Shown one piece after another: positions 1 through 7,415 of a DNA stretch of 64,000 nt. Below the pieces are notes generated by a model, which did no database searches, was not told the origin of the DNA, and was given only the letters and a program-made list of their open reading frames with translations. The stretch is from UBA8337 sp965662725 (lineage in GTDB: Bacteria > Pseudomonadota > Alphaproteobacteria > RS24). A program made the translations under genes and the position numbers. Within the stretch, counting starts at the first letter, position 1, and each line of letters opens with the position of its first letter. Where the stretch lies: contig CBFIIT010000002.1 of the NCBI GenBank assembly GCA_965662725.1, forward strand, positions 90,742 to 154,741, read 5' to 3'.

Positions 1-1961
1 ATGTTACGGTGACGCATGGTTTTGAATTGGCATTGGGTGCGGCTTTGGGCGATGAGTTGGATGCATCTCCGGAAGACGCTGCACCGGCCAGTTGGGGCAA
101 ATTGGGTCAAGATGCGTTGGCGCAGAAATTACCCGATGGGGTGGAGGCGCTATCGGCCTATGTCGCCGGTTCATCGCTTTTGACCCGCGCTTTATCGCAA
201 GTTGGTTTGGTAGATCGCGCGCAAGGCACAGCATTGCAAAGCACGCTTTTGCCGGGCCAAAAACTGGTTACGCGCGAAGGTGATTTATGGCGGTGGGACG
301 GCTATAGCCATATTGCTGAAGCCCCAACCGGTGCCGCCAAACGTTTGGCGCAACGTGCCCGTTTGGAAGATTTGGTCGGCGAAATTGAAGCCGCTGAACA
401 GCATTTGGCAAATGCCACGCAGATGCAAGAAACCGCAAAGCAAGCGGTTGAGAACGCAACGGTGACGCAAGATGAAGCGCGCACAACAGCACGCGAAGCG
501 CATGCGGCAATGACGCAAGCGCAAAAATATTTGGCTGAAGCGGAAGCCGCTGTTGCGACGCAAAATGAAAAATTGAAAGCCTTGGAAAGCAGTGTCAAAC
601 GGATTGCTTCTGACTTGCAAGAATTGCAAGCGGCCGATGTTGAAAATAATCGCGACTTGCAGGCTTTAGGCGGCGCGCAAGATTTATTGGCGGCGGTTGA
701 AGCGGCGCGCAGTGATGTTGAGGCAGCGCGACAAGTGCATGGCGAAAAGCGAGCGGAATTGGATGGCTTGAAAAGCCGCCGTGAAGCGCGCGACGGTCGC
801 TTGGCCCGTCTGAGTGATGATGTCAGCTTATGGAGCCAGCGACGTGATGCGGCGGCCAAGCATATGGAAGATTTGACCGGTCGCCGCGAGGCACAAGAAA
901 AAGAGCTGGAAGGCTATCAGCAAGTACCGGCTCAATTGGCTGATAAGCGCAAGCAATTGGCTGATTTAATTGTTGAGGCGGAAGCCAAACGCAAGCAAGC
1001 CGCCGATGCTTTGGCGATTGGCGAACAGGCCTTGTCAGAGGCCGACAGCAAACATCGTCAATTGCAGGCCTCTGCCGGTGAAAAACGCGAAGCGCAAGCG
1101 CGGCTTGAAGCGACGTTAGAAGCCAATCAGCAAAGATTGGAAGAGACCGCGCAACGGGTGCGCGATGCTTTACGCATTGAGCCGGAGCAAGCCTTGGCGG
1201 TGTCGGGCCATGACCCTGAAAAGCCGTTTCCTGAAGCCGAGGCGATGGAAACCAAGCTTGAGAAATTGCGCCGTGAGCGGGAAAACCTTGGCGGCGTCAA
1301 TTTGCGGGCCGATGAAGAGGCCAGCGAGATTGAGCAGCAAATAGCTGAGATGACCGGTGAGCATGATGAATTGAGCGCGGCGATCAATAAATTGCGCCAC
1401 GGCATTGGCCAATTGAACCGCGAAGGGCGGCAGCGTTTGCTGGCCGCTTTTGACACGGTGAACGGCCATTTTAAGCGGCTGTTTACGCAGCTTTTCGGCG
1501 GCGGCACGGCTGAGTTGACGTTGACTGAAAGCGATGACCCGTTGCAAGCGGGGCTGGAAATTGTCGCGCATCCGCCCGGTAAAAAGCCGCAAGTGATGTC
1601 GCTTTTATCCGGCGGTGAACAGGCTTTGACAGCCATGGCTTTGATTTTTGCCGTGTTTTTGACCAACCCGTCACCGATTTGTGTATTGGATGAGGTTGAC
1701 GCGCCGCTTGATGACGCCAATGTTGAGCGTTTCTGCAATTTGGTAAAAGAAATCAGCGAAGAAACCGGCACCCGCTTTTTGCTGATTACGCACCATGCTT
1801 TGAGCATGGCGCGGATGGACCGATTATTCGGCGTGACCATGCAAGAACGCGGCGTCAGCCAGCTTTTATCGGTTGATTTGTCGACCGCTGAGCAATTTGC
1901 CGAGAGCGGCTCGGAGAAAATCGCGGAAAAAGAAAAAATTGAAACAAAATCAATGGCTTAG
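1..1961 (+). CDS. smc: Chromosome segregation ATPase SMC, C-terminal part (5' end outside window)
   Basis: SMC is a coiled-coil ATPase that folds and segregates chromosomes as a homodimer with ScpA/ScpB. The frame is open to the left edge, so this is the 3' part of a gene that starts outside. The visible 650 or so residues begin in the hinge (ELALGAALGDELDAS is typical hinge sequence). A long Ala/Glu/Gln/Lys-rich antiparallel coiled coil follows (about residues 110-460), then the C-terminal ATPase lobe with the ABC signature LLSGGEQALTAMAL (about residue 530) and Walker B/D-loop CVLDEVDAPLDDANV. The signature and Walker B residues are intact. The tail after the last conserved block is short and Glu/Lys rich. 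The GTG at base 9 is internal and is not the true start. Confidence 0.95.
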   Translation, partial: VTVTHGFELALGAALGDELDASPEDAAPASWGKLGQDALAQKLPDGVEALSAYVAGSSLLTRALSQVGLVDRAQGTALQSTLLPGQKLVTREGDLWRWDGYSHIAEAPTGAAKRLAQRARLEDLVGEIEAAEQHLANATQMQETAKQAVENATVTQDEARTTAREAHAAMTQAQKYLAEAEAAVATQNEKLKALESSVKRIASDLQELQAADVENNRDLQALGGAQDLLAAVEAARSDVEAARQVHGEKRAELDGLKSRREARDGRLARLSDDVSLWSQRRDAAAKHMEDLTGRREAQEKELEGYQQVPAQLADKRKQLADLIVEAEAKRKQAADALAIGEQALSEADSKHRQLQASAGEKREAQARLEATLEANQQRLEETAQRVRDALRIEPEQALAVSGHDPEKPFPEAEAMETKLEKLRRERENLGGVNLRADEEASEIEQQIAEMTGEHDELSAAINKLRHGIGQLNREGRQRLLAAFDTVNGHFKRLFTQLFGGGTAELTLTESDDPLQAGLEIVAHPPGKKPQVMSLLSGGEQALTAMALIFAVFLTNPSPICVLDEVDAPLDDANVERFCNLVKEISEETGTRFLLITHHALSMARMDRLFGVTMQERGVSQLLSVDLSTAEQFAESGSEKIAEKEKIETKSMA

Positions 1962-1976
1962 ATAATGCTCAACGGC

Positions 1977-2005
1977 TTGACAATCGGAAAGCTTGAAAGT
2001 AGTGT
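1977..2005 (+). promoter_or_regulatory. Candidate sigma-70 promoter for the atp F0 operon
   Basis: A perfect -35 TTGACA (1977-1982) is followed after 17 bases by TAGTGT (2000-2005), a weak -10. It lies between the smc stop and the atpI start, where a promoter for atpI-atpB-atpE-atpF'-atpF is expected. Assigned by sequence only. Confidence 0.4.
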
Positions 2006-2082
2006 GCGCCACAACTGGATGGCGGATTTGCTTGTTTTTGTCAGTGATTCTTACACTGACGCCGTTGGCTAGGGAGGCGGAA

Positions 2083-2421
2083 ATGCCGGAGCGCAAAAGC
2101 CTTGACGAGCTACAAGACAAGATATCGGCTACCCGGCAAAAACATCGGCTGCCGGAAGAGCGCCGTGGCAATGTCAATATGTTGGGACTTGCTTGGCGAT
2201 TTACGGTTGAAATGCTTGCAGGCATTGGGGTCGGTGGTTTTGTTGGCTGGTGGATGGATAAATGGTTCGGAACGGAGCCGATATTCATGCTGGTCATGCT
2301 GGTGCTTGGTATGGGTGCCGGTCTTATGAATTCAGTCCGCACGGTGAATGAAATGCGCCGTAAGCAGGACGCAATTGAAGCGGCGCGAAAATCTTTCGAG
2401 GCCGAACGAAACGAGGAGTAA
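2083..2421 (+). CDS. atpI: ATP synthase protein I (AtpI)
   Basis: AtpI is a small membrane protein encoded first in F0 operons. It helps assemble the c-ring and has been linked to Mg2+ uptake. The 112-residue product has a charged N-terminus (PERKSLDELQDKI), two hydrophobic segments (about residues 35-55 and 62-82, the first rich in glycine: AGIGVGGFVGWWMDKWFG) and a charged tail. I chose the ATG at 2083 because AGGGAGG lies just upstream. A longer in-frame extension to 1993 lacks such a site and is not AtpI-like. It is followed after 3 bases by atpB. Confidence 0.85.
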   Translation: MPERKSLDELQDKISATRQKHRLPEERRGNVNMLGLAWRFTVEMLAGIGVGGFVGWWMDKWFGTEPIFMLVMLVLGMGAGLMNSVRTVNEMRRKQDAIEAARKSFEAERNEE

Positions 2422-2424
2422 AGC

Positions 2425-3201
2425 GTGGCTGGCAAAAGTGGAGCTGAAGGGGGCGCTGGTATTGATCCGATGCACCAGTTTGAGGTGCATCCGATTATCG
2501 AACTGCCAAGCATCGCCGGTATTGATACTTCTTTCACCAATTCATCGCTCTGGATGGTTCTGGCGGTCGGTCTGGCCAGCCTGTTTATGATTGTCGCTTC
2601 GCGCCGCACATCTATTGTGCCGGGTCGCATGCAGCTTATGGGCGAGATGGCTTATAGCTTCGTCGCCAATATGATTAAAGAGAATGTCGGCACGGAAGGG
2701 ATGAAATATTTCCCGTTCATCTTCTCTTTGTTCATGTTCATCTTATTTTGCAACATGCTCGGCATGTTGCCTTACAGTTTCACCGTGACCAGTCATTTGA
2801 TTGTGACTTTTGCCTTGGCCGCCACGGTTTTCCTGCTGATTACCGGCGTCGGCTTTGCCCGTCACGGCATCGGCTTTTTGAAATTATTTGTGCCGTCCGG
2901 CATTCCGGTTGTTCTATTGCCGCTTTTGGTGGTGATTGAGGTGATTTCATATCTCACCCGTCCGGTTAGCCTGTCGGTTCGTTTGTTCGGTAATATGATG
3001 GCCGGACACACAATGCTGAAAATTTTCGGTGGCTTTGTGGTTGGACTGGGTTCTGCCGGTCTGGTGCCGCTGGCCATTGCGCCATTTGCTCTGATGGTGG
3101 CGTTTACCGGTCTGGAGCTGCTGATTGCGGGCCTCCAGGCTTATGTATTCACCATTTTGACGTGCATTTATCTTAACGAAGCCATCCACATGGACCACTA
3201 A
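2425..3201 (+). CDS. atpB: ATP synthase F0 subunit a
   Basis: Subunit a forms the proton half-channels of the ATP synthase next to the c-ring. The 258-residue polytopic protein carries the hallmark SLSVRLFGNMMAGH, whose arginine (about residue 186) is the essential stator Arg facing the c-ring carboxylate. Several hydrophobic helices are visible, and the C-terminus ends in the usual YIFT-like helix (YVFTILTCIYLNEAIHMDH). Translation starts at GTG 2425, with GAGGAG across the atpI stop as ribosome site, which suggests coupling to atpI. Length is normal for alphaproteobacteria. Confidence 0.96.
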   Translation: MAGKSGAEGGAGIDPMHQFEVHPIIELPSIAGIDTSFTNSSLWMVLAVGLASLFMIVASRRTSIVPGRMQLMGEMAYSFVANMIKENVGTEGMKYFPFIFSLFMFILFCNMLGMLPYSFTVTSHLIVTFALAATVFLLITGVGFARHGIGFLKLFVPSGIPVVLLPLLVVIEVISYLTRPVSLSVRLFGNMMAGHTMLKIFGGFVVGLGSAGLVPLAIAPFALMVAFTGLELLIAGLQAYVFTILTCIYLNEAIHMDH

Positions 3202-3256
3202 TTGGTTCGGATTTTGAATTAACTAACGCCTACGGGCATTTTTGGAGGTTAAAACC

Positions 3257-3484
3257 ATGGAAGCAGAAGCAGCAAAATATATTGGAGCCGGTATCGCATG
3301 TATCGCTCTGGCCGGTGCCGGTATGGCAATCGGTACGATTTTCGGTAACTTCTTGGCAGGTGCGCTGCGCAATCCGTCAGCCGCTCAAAGCCAGTTCCCG
3401 AATCTGCTATTGGGCTTTGCCCTGGCGGAAGCGACCGGCCTGTTCGGTCTGATTATCGCCCTGATCCTGCTGTTTGTTGTCTAA
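3257..3484 (+). CDS. atpE: ATP synthase F0 subunit c
   Basis: The c subunit forms the rotating proteolipid ring. The 75-residue product is a two-helix hairpin: a glycine-rich first helix (ALAGAGMAIGTIFGNFLAGA), the polar loop RNPSAAQS, and a second helix with the ion-binding glutamate in GFALAEATGLFG. No Gln occupies the sodium-site position in helix 1 and the Glu is not followed by Ser/Thr, so a proton-type ring is expected (inference). The ATG at 3257 follows TTGGAGGTTAAAACC, a strong ribosome site. A TTG at 3242 is in frame but overlaps that site. Confidence 0.96.
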   Translation: MEAEAAKYIGAGIACIALAGAGMAIGTIFGNFLAGALRNPSAAQSQFPNLLLGFALAEATGLFGLIIALILLFVV

Positions 3485-3532
3485 TCAGCGTTTACCGCTT
3501 TAGATAATTTATAAGCATTTAGGAGGCCGCCA

Positions 3533-4018
3533 ATGCCGCAGCTTGATCCAAGCACTTTCGGCACCCAGCTATTCTGGTTGGGTATTTGTTTCGTCACACT
3601 TTATTTGGTGATGGCGGTTATTGTCCTGCCGCGCATTTCGGGCACATTAGAAGCCCGTTCATCGCAATTGGATGATGACCTTGCCGAAGCCGAAAACTTG
3701 CGTGAGAAAGCAGAAACGGCACTGGCGGCTTACGAAGAAGCTTTGGCCGATGCCCGTTCGCGGGCACTGACTTTAGCGCAAGAAATGCGCGCTGAAGTTC
3801 AGGCCGAAACCGATCGGCAAAAAGCCGAGCTTGATGCCAAATTGGCCGAGCAAGCGCAAGCAGCAGACGCCGCCATGGCTAAAGCACGCGATGAGGCGAT
3901 GAGCGGTTTGAAAAACGCCGCGGCCGATATTGTCGGTGATGTAATGGATGCCATTGGCACCGCCAAAGCAGATGATGCGGCGGTTGCCAAAGCTGTTGAA
4001 ACAGTAGCTGCGGAGTAA
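3533..4018 (+). CDS. atpF': ATP synthase F0 subunit b' (second b-type subunit)
   Basis: In alphaproteobacteria and cyanobacteria the peripheral stalk is a b/b' heterodimer, and this is the b' member. The 161-residue protein has one N-terminal membrane helix (LFWLGICFVTLYLVMAVIVL) and then a long Ala/Glu/Lys-rich coiled coil to the C-terminus. It starts at ATG 3533 behind TTAGGAGG. It lies between atpE and atpF, the usual order. Sequence conservation in b subunits is low, so b' versus b rests on position and the short N-terminus ending in VLPRISGTLEAR. Confidence 0.9.
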   Translation: MPQLDPSTFGTQLFWLGICFVTLYLVMAVIVLPRISGTLEARSSQLDDDLAEAENLREKAETALAAYEEALADARSRALTLAQEMRAEVQAETDRQKAELDAKLAEQAQAADAAMAKARDEAMSGLKNAAADIVGDVMDAIGTAKADDAAVAKAVETVAAE

Positions 4019-4023
4019 GCCCG

Positions 4024-4506
4024 ATGTTTGATGAAAGCTTTTTCGTAGCGGCCGCTTTTTTTACGGTCATTGGTGCCTTTCTATATTTGAAATTGCCCGG
4101 CAAGCTGATGCAATCTCTGGATGAGAAATCTGCTGAGATTGCAAATGAGTTGGCGCAAGCCAAAGCCCTGCGTGGTGAGGCTGAAAAAGTGCTGGCCGAT
4201 TATGAGGCACAGCGCAAACAGGCTGAAAAACAAGCCGAGGAAATTGTTGCTCAGGCCAAGGATACGGCTGAGCGCACTGCTTCCGAAGCGCGTGATGCGA
4301 TGCAAGCGGCAATGGAGCGGCGCTCCAAGCAGGCGGAAGATAAAATTGCCCGTGCACAGGAAAATCTTGAAAAAGAAGTTCGTGCGGCCATTACCGCTCT
4401 GGCGGTTGAGGCGGCTTCGCATTTGGTGGCCACAGGGCTGACCGATGATGCAGCGCAAAAATTGGTCGATGACAATATTGCCGAGCTGGCAGACCGCCTG
4501 AATTAA
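4024..4506 (+). CDS. atpF: ATP synthase F0 subunit b
   Basis: This is the second half of the peripheral stalk pair. The 160-residue protein has an N-terminal membrane segment (ESFFVAAAFFTVIGAFLYL), the short KLPGKLMQSLDEKSAEI linker typical of alphaproteobacterial b, and a helical stalk rich in Ala, Glu, Lys and Gln. It begins 5 bases after the b' stop and is the last gene of the F0 operon. A terminator hairpin follows directly. The F1 genes are not adjacent, as is usual in this class. Confidence 0.93.
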   Translation: MFDESFFVAAAFFTVIGAFLYLKLPGKLMQSLDEKSAEIANELAQAKALRGEAEKVLADYEAQRKQAEKQAEEIVAQAKDTAERTASEARDAMQAAMERRSKQAEDKIARAQENLEKEVRAAITALAVEAASHLVATGLTDDAAQKLVDDNIAELADRLN

Positions 4507-4520
4507 GACGCTATCTAAAA

Positions 4521-6284
4521 TCAGTTAGACGAGACCGGCAGGAAATCCAACCGCCGGTCTTGTTTTTTATAGACCGGCCAACTTTCGGCGGCGAGAATAC
4601 GTTGGCTTTGCGCATCTTGATACAGCCGATTGCGATAAATCCATAAATTGGCCATTACTTTTTGTATGTAGCCGCGTGTTTCGGGTGCCGGCAGGCTTTC
4701 GATAAACAGCAGCGGGTCTTGCACATCTTTCAATTCACGCCGCCAACGACGCACATTGCCCGGCCCGCCATTATAAGCGGCCAACACATGCACAATGGAG
4801 CCGCTGAAGTAATCTTCGCCCATTAACATGGAAAGATATTTCTGACCGATTTCCAAATTCAGTTCAGCATTTAAAAGCTGGTCGCGGTTTTTGCGCTGGT
4901 AAAGCGAGCGGTCACCAGTGACAAAGGCGGCTGTGCCGGGCATGACTTGCATCAGCCCGCGCGCACCGGCATGCGATTTGGCTTTTGCTTTAAAGCGACT
5001 TTCTTGCCGAATGAGGGCCAACAGTAAAGCGCGGTCAATATCGCCTTGCGCAATATCAACGACCGGATAGCTGCCTTCGTAAAGTGGCAAGGGCAGGCCA
5101 TTGGCCATGCTGCCACCAAGCCGCGAAGCCAGCGCCAATTGAACAGCCGGATAATCATTATCGCGCGCATAAGCCAAAAGCGCGCGCGCTTCCAATTCGC
5201 TCAATCGTTCTTGTAAATAAAGCAGTTCAAGCTCTGCCAATTCATCTTGTGCCGCGGCACGCAAGGCCTCAGCGCGGCGGATGGCCGGATGGGCGGTAAA
5301 CAGACCGGCATTTTCGGCAGAGGCACGACGCCAATCAACAATCACTCCGCCGCGCATATGCTGCATGGCTAAAAGCGCATAAAAATTCGGCCCTGTGGTC
5401 GCGGCGGCGCGGAAATGTTCTTCTGCTTGCACCAGCTTACCAAGACGGCGCAAACTGCGCGCTGCCCAATATGAGGCTTGCGCGCGCAACGGTGCGCTGG
5501 CCGTGCGGTTCTCGGCCAGAAACTCAAAATGCGTGACCGCCAATTCAATCTGTCCGAGGCGGAAAGCAGCAAGACCGGCATGCCAATCGGCCAATTGCAC
5601 AAATTGGCGAGACGCGGCAGCTTTGCGGGCCAGTTCCAAGGCTTTCGGCACTTTGCCCTCAATATAATAAGAGCGCGCAATCAGCGAGGTCAGGAAATCT
5701 TTCTCGGCTTTCTTCAATCGCCGCGCTTGATTTTTCTCGCCAATATATTTCAGCGCTTGCGTCGGGCGTTCGCGGCGCACCAAATATTGCACGCGATTCT
5801 TAATCCGCCGCGCCGAGCGGGTTTTAAAAACTTGTGGTCCGGCTGATAATCTCTCATTGAAATAAACCCGCGATGGTGGCCGTTTCGGCATGGAGACACC
5901 GCGCGGTTTGCGTCTCTGCGCCAGCTTATAGACGCGCCATGCGCCCGGCTGGTCGGCATAATTTTTCAGCCAATCGCGCAATTCCGTCCAGCGCGCACGA
6001 TAGCCGGTCGGGTGCATATAGCGTTGAAACAAGACATGCCCCATCAACGTCGTGTCTTCGACCTGTCGGATAAGTTTATCGGCGCGGCGCCATTTGGCGT
6101 TTTCTTGCAGGGCAAAAATATTTTGATAAAGCCGGCTGTCGGGCAGCTTGGCCGGCGCAATATAGTCGGGGCGGGGCGGCGGCGGCGACATGCTTTTTGC
6201 CGCCATAGCAGGCGCAAAAAACATGACGCCAGCAATAAGCGCGGCAGCAAGAATAGCCGCAGAGAAATTATGCTTTGCGTTCAT
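4521..6284 (-). CDS. slt: Soluble lytic murein transglycosylase
   Basis: Slt enzymes cleave the MurNAc-GlcNAc bond of peptidoglycan in the periplasm. The 587-residue product starts with a signal peptide (FSAAILAAALIAGVMFFAPAMAA), has a long alpha-helical superhelix region with TPR-like repeats, and ends in an SLT catalytic domain. That domain holds LIRQESRF, with the catalytic Glu, then GARGLMQVMPGTA and LAAYNGGPGNVRRW. I chose the ATG at 6284 because it forms ATGA with the stop of the upstream glycosylase gene, and because the signal peptide then starts at residue 1. The C-terminal codons overlap the atp terminator. Confidence 0.93.
   Translation of the reverse strand: MNAKHNFSAAILAAALIAGVMFFAPAMAAKSMSPPPPRPDYIAPAKLPDSRLYQNIFALQENAKWRRADKLIRQVEDTTLMGHVLFQRYMHPTGYRARWTELRDWLKNYADQPGAWRVYKLAQRRKPRGVSMPKRPPSRVYFNERLSAGPQVFKTRSARRIKNRVQYLVRRERPTQALKYIGEKNQARRLKKAEKDFLTSLIARSYYIEGKVPKALELARKAAASRQFVQLADWHAGLAAFRLGQIELAVTHFEFLAENRTASAPLRAQASYWAARSLRRLGKLVQAEEHFRAAATTGPNFYALLAMQHMRGGVIVDWRRASAENAGLFTAHPAIRRAEALRAAAQDELAELELLYLQERLSELEARALLAYARDNDYPAVQLALASRLGGSMANGLPLPLYEGSYPVVDIAQGDIDRALLLALIRQESRFKAKAKSHAGARGLMQVMPGTAAFVTGDRSLYQRKNRDQLLNAELNLEIGQKYLSMLMGEDYFSGSIVHVLAAYNGGPGNVRRWRRELKDVQDPLLFIESLPAPETRGYIQKVMANLWIYRNRLYQDAQSQRILAAESWPVYKKQDRRLDFLPVSSN
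4532..4568 (+). terminator. Rho-independent terminator of the atp F0 operon
   Basis: The arms AGACCGGC (4532-4539) and GCCGGTCT (4553-4560) form a perfect 8-bp stem with a 13-base loop, followed by TGTTTTTT. The polarity fits termination of rightward transcription from atpF only. The element lies inside the last codons of the oppositely oriented lytic transglycosylase gene. Confidence 0.8.
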
Positions 6285-7171
6285 TCTGCCAGCTTTTCTT
6301 TCAAGCGGCATAAATCGGCCCAGACATCAACTTTGGTCTCAGGGCGGCGCAGCACATAAGCCGGATGCAAAAGCGGCAATGCCGGTATTTCGCTTTCGCC
6401 GGCTTGATAATTTTGCCATTGGCCGCGTAATTTGGTGATACCTGTTTCGGTATCCAGCAACGTCTTATTTGAAATATTGCCGACCAGCAGCAATATATCC
6501 GGCTTTGCCAATTCAATATGACGGCTGATGAACGGCTTGCATAAAGCAATCTCATCGGCCGACGGGGTGCGATTGCCCGGCGGTCGCCAAGGTACGACAT
6601 TGGAAATATATAAATTCTCGGCGCGGCTGATACCGATTGCGGCCAGCATTAAATCCAGAAATTGGCCGGAGCGGCCGACAAAAGGCTTGCCTTGCCGGTC
6701 TTCATCTTGGCCCGGTGCCTCGCCGATAAGCATGATTTTTGCCCCTTCAACGCCATCGCAAAAGACCAGATTTTTCGCTGTGGTTTTCAATTGGCAGCCA
6801 TCAAAACCGGCCATGGCGTCTTGTAAATCTGCGAGTGAGTTGGCGTTTTTGGCCAGCGCCGCCGCATCGCTTATGGCTTCGGCAGAAGATAATGATGAAG
6901 CTAGAGAGGCGGTTACAGGTTCCGCCATATTTGTCGGTGAAGCAGTCGGGGCTGCTATCGGCGTTTCTGCTGTCGGCGGCGCACTGTTTTGCGTCGTTTC
7001 CGCATCAATTGAAGGCAATGTTGATGGCGTGTTTAGGGGCGGGGATGATGGCGCGGTTTCAACCGCTGCGTAATGGTCAACCGGCGCATCGGCAAGCATA
7101 TCAGTGCAGCCCGCCTCAATATGCTGGCGCAGATAATCGATAATTTCAGCTTGTGACAGCGTATTATTCAT
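6281..7171 (-). CDS. Uracil-DNA glycosylase, family 4/5-like
   Basis: This enzyme is predicted to excise uracil from DNA. The 296-residue protein has an N-terminal region with a Pro/Ser/Thr/Ala-rich, probably disordered linker (about residues 40-105), then the superfamily core. That core has motif GEAPGQDEDRQGKPFVGRSG, SNVVPWRPPGNRTP and the C-terminal HPAYVLRRP loop. Only part of the iron-sulfur cysteine set of family 4 enzymes is recognisable (FDGC, FC, LC), so cluster binding is uncertain. The stop overlaps the slt start as ATGA, implying coupled translation. AGGGA precedes the ATG. It is divergent from ETF-QO. Confidence 0.85.
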   Translation of the reverse strand: MNNTLSQAEIIDYLRQHIEAGCTDMLADAPVDHYAAVETAPSSPPLNTPSTLPSIDAETTQNSAPPTAETPIAAPTASPTNMAEPVTASLASSLSSAEAISDAAALAKNANSLADLQDAMAGFDGCQLKTTAKNLVFCDGVEGAKIMLIGEAPGQDEDRQGKPFVGRSGQFLDLMLAAIGISRAENLYISNVVPWRPPGNRTPSADEIALCKPFISRHIELAKPDILLLVGNISNKTLLDTETGITKLRGQWQNYQAGESEIPALPLLHPAYVLRRPETKVDVWADLCRLKEKLAE

Positions 7172-7212
7172 TTTCCCTATCTCGCCCTCACTTTTGGCTT
7201 AACGTCTCAACT

Positions 7213-7266
7213 GACCCTGACATTCGGGACGACCCTGACATTCGGGACGACCCTGACATTCGGGAC
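7213..7266. repeat. Three perfect 18-bp tandem repeats in a divergent promoter region
   Basis: The unit GACCCTGACATTCGGGAC occurs three times head to tail with no spacer or mismatch (7213-7230, 7231-7248, 7249-7266). Each unit has CCC and GGG half-sites in imperfect inverted symmetry. It sits between the divergent udg and ETF-QO genes. It could be an array of regulator sites spaced 18 bp apart or a simple tandem duplication. No protein partner can be named. Confidence 0.9.
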
Positions 7267-7415
7267 GACAATGGCGCGGCCGAATCCATCTTGCAACTAT
7301 TCTAACATGACATTGGGTCGCATAGTCGATATTTGCGAAAATCATGCGAAACCTTTAGATTACGCGTGAATGAAACGCATCGGCGCGCCGCGCGTCGCCG
7401 TTAAGGGAGCACAAA

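Noticed and set aside
1127..1840. A 237-codon leftward frame opposite smc
   Set aside because: Composition (Ser/Arg/Cys rich) mirrors the SMC codons and no family resemblance is seen; it is a shadow of the ATPase lobe.
3257..3484. Sodium-type c-ring
   Set aside because: No Gln in helix 1 and Ala, not Ser/Thr, after the ion-binding Glu; the proton type is more likely.
7213..7266. Possible CRISPR array
   Set aside because: The three repeats are contiguous with no spacers, and no cas genes are near.
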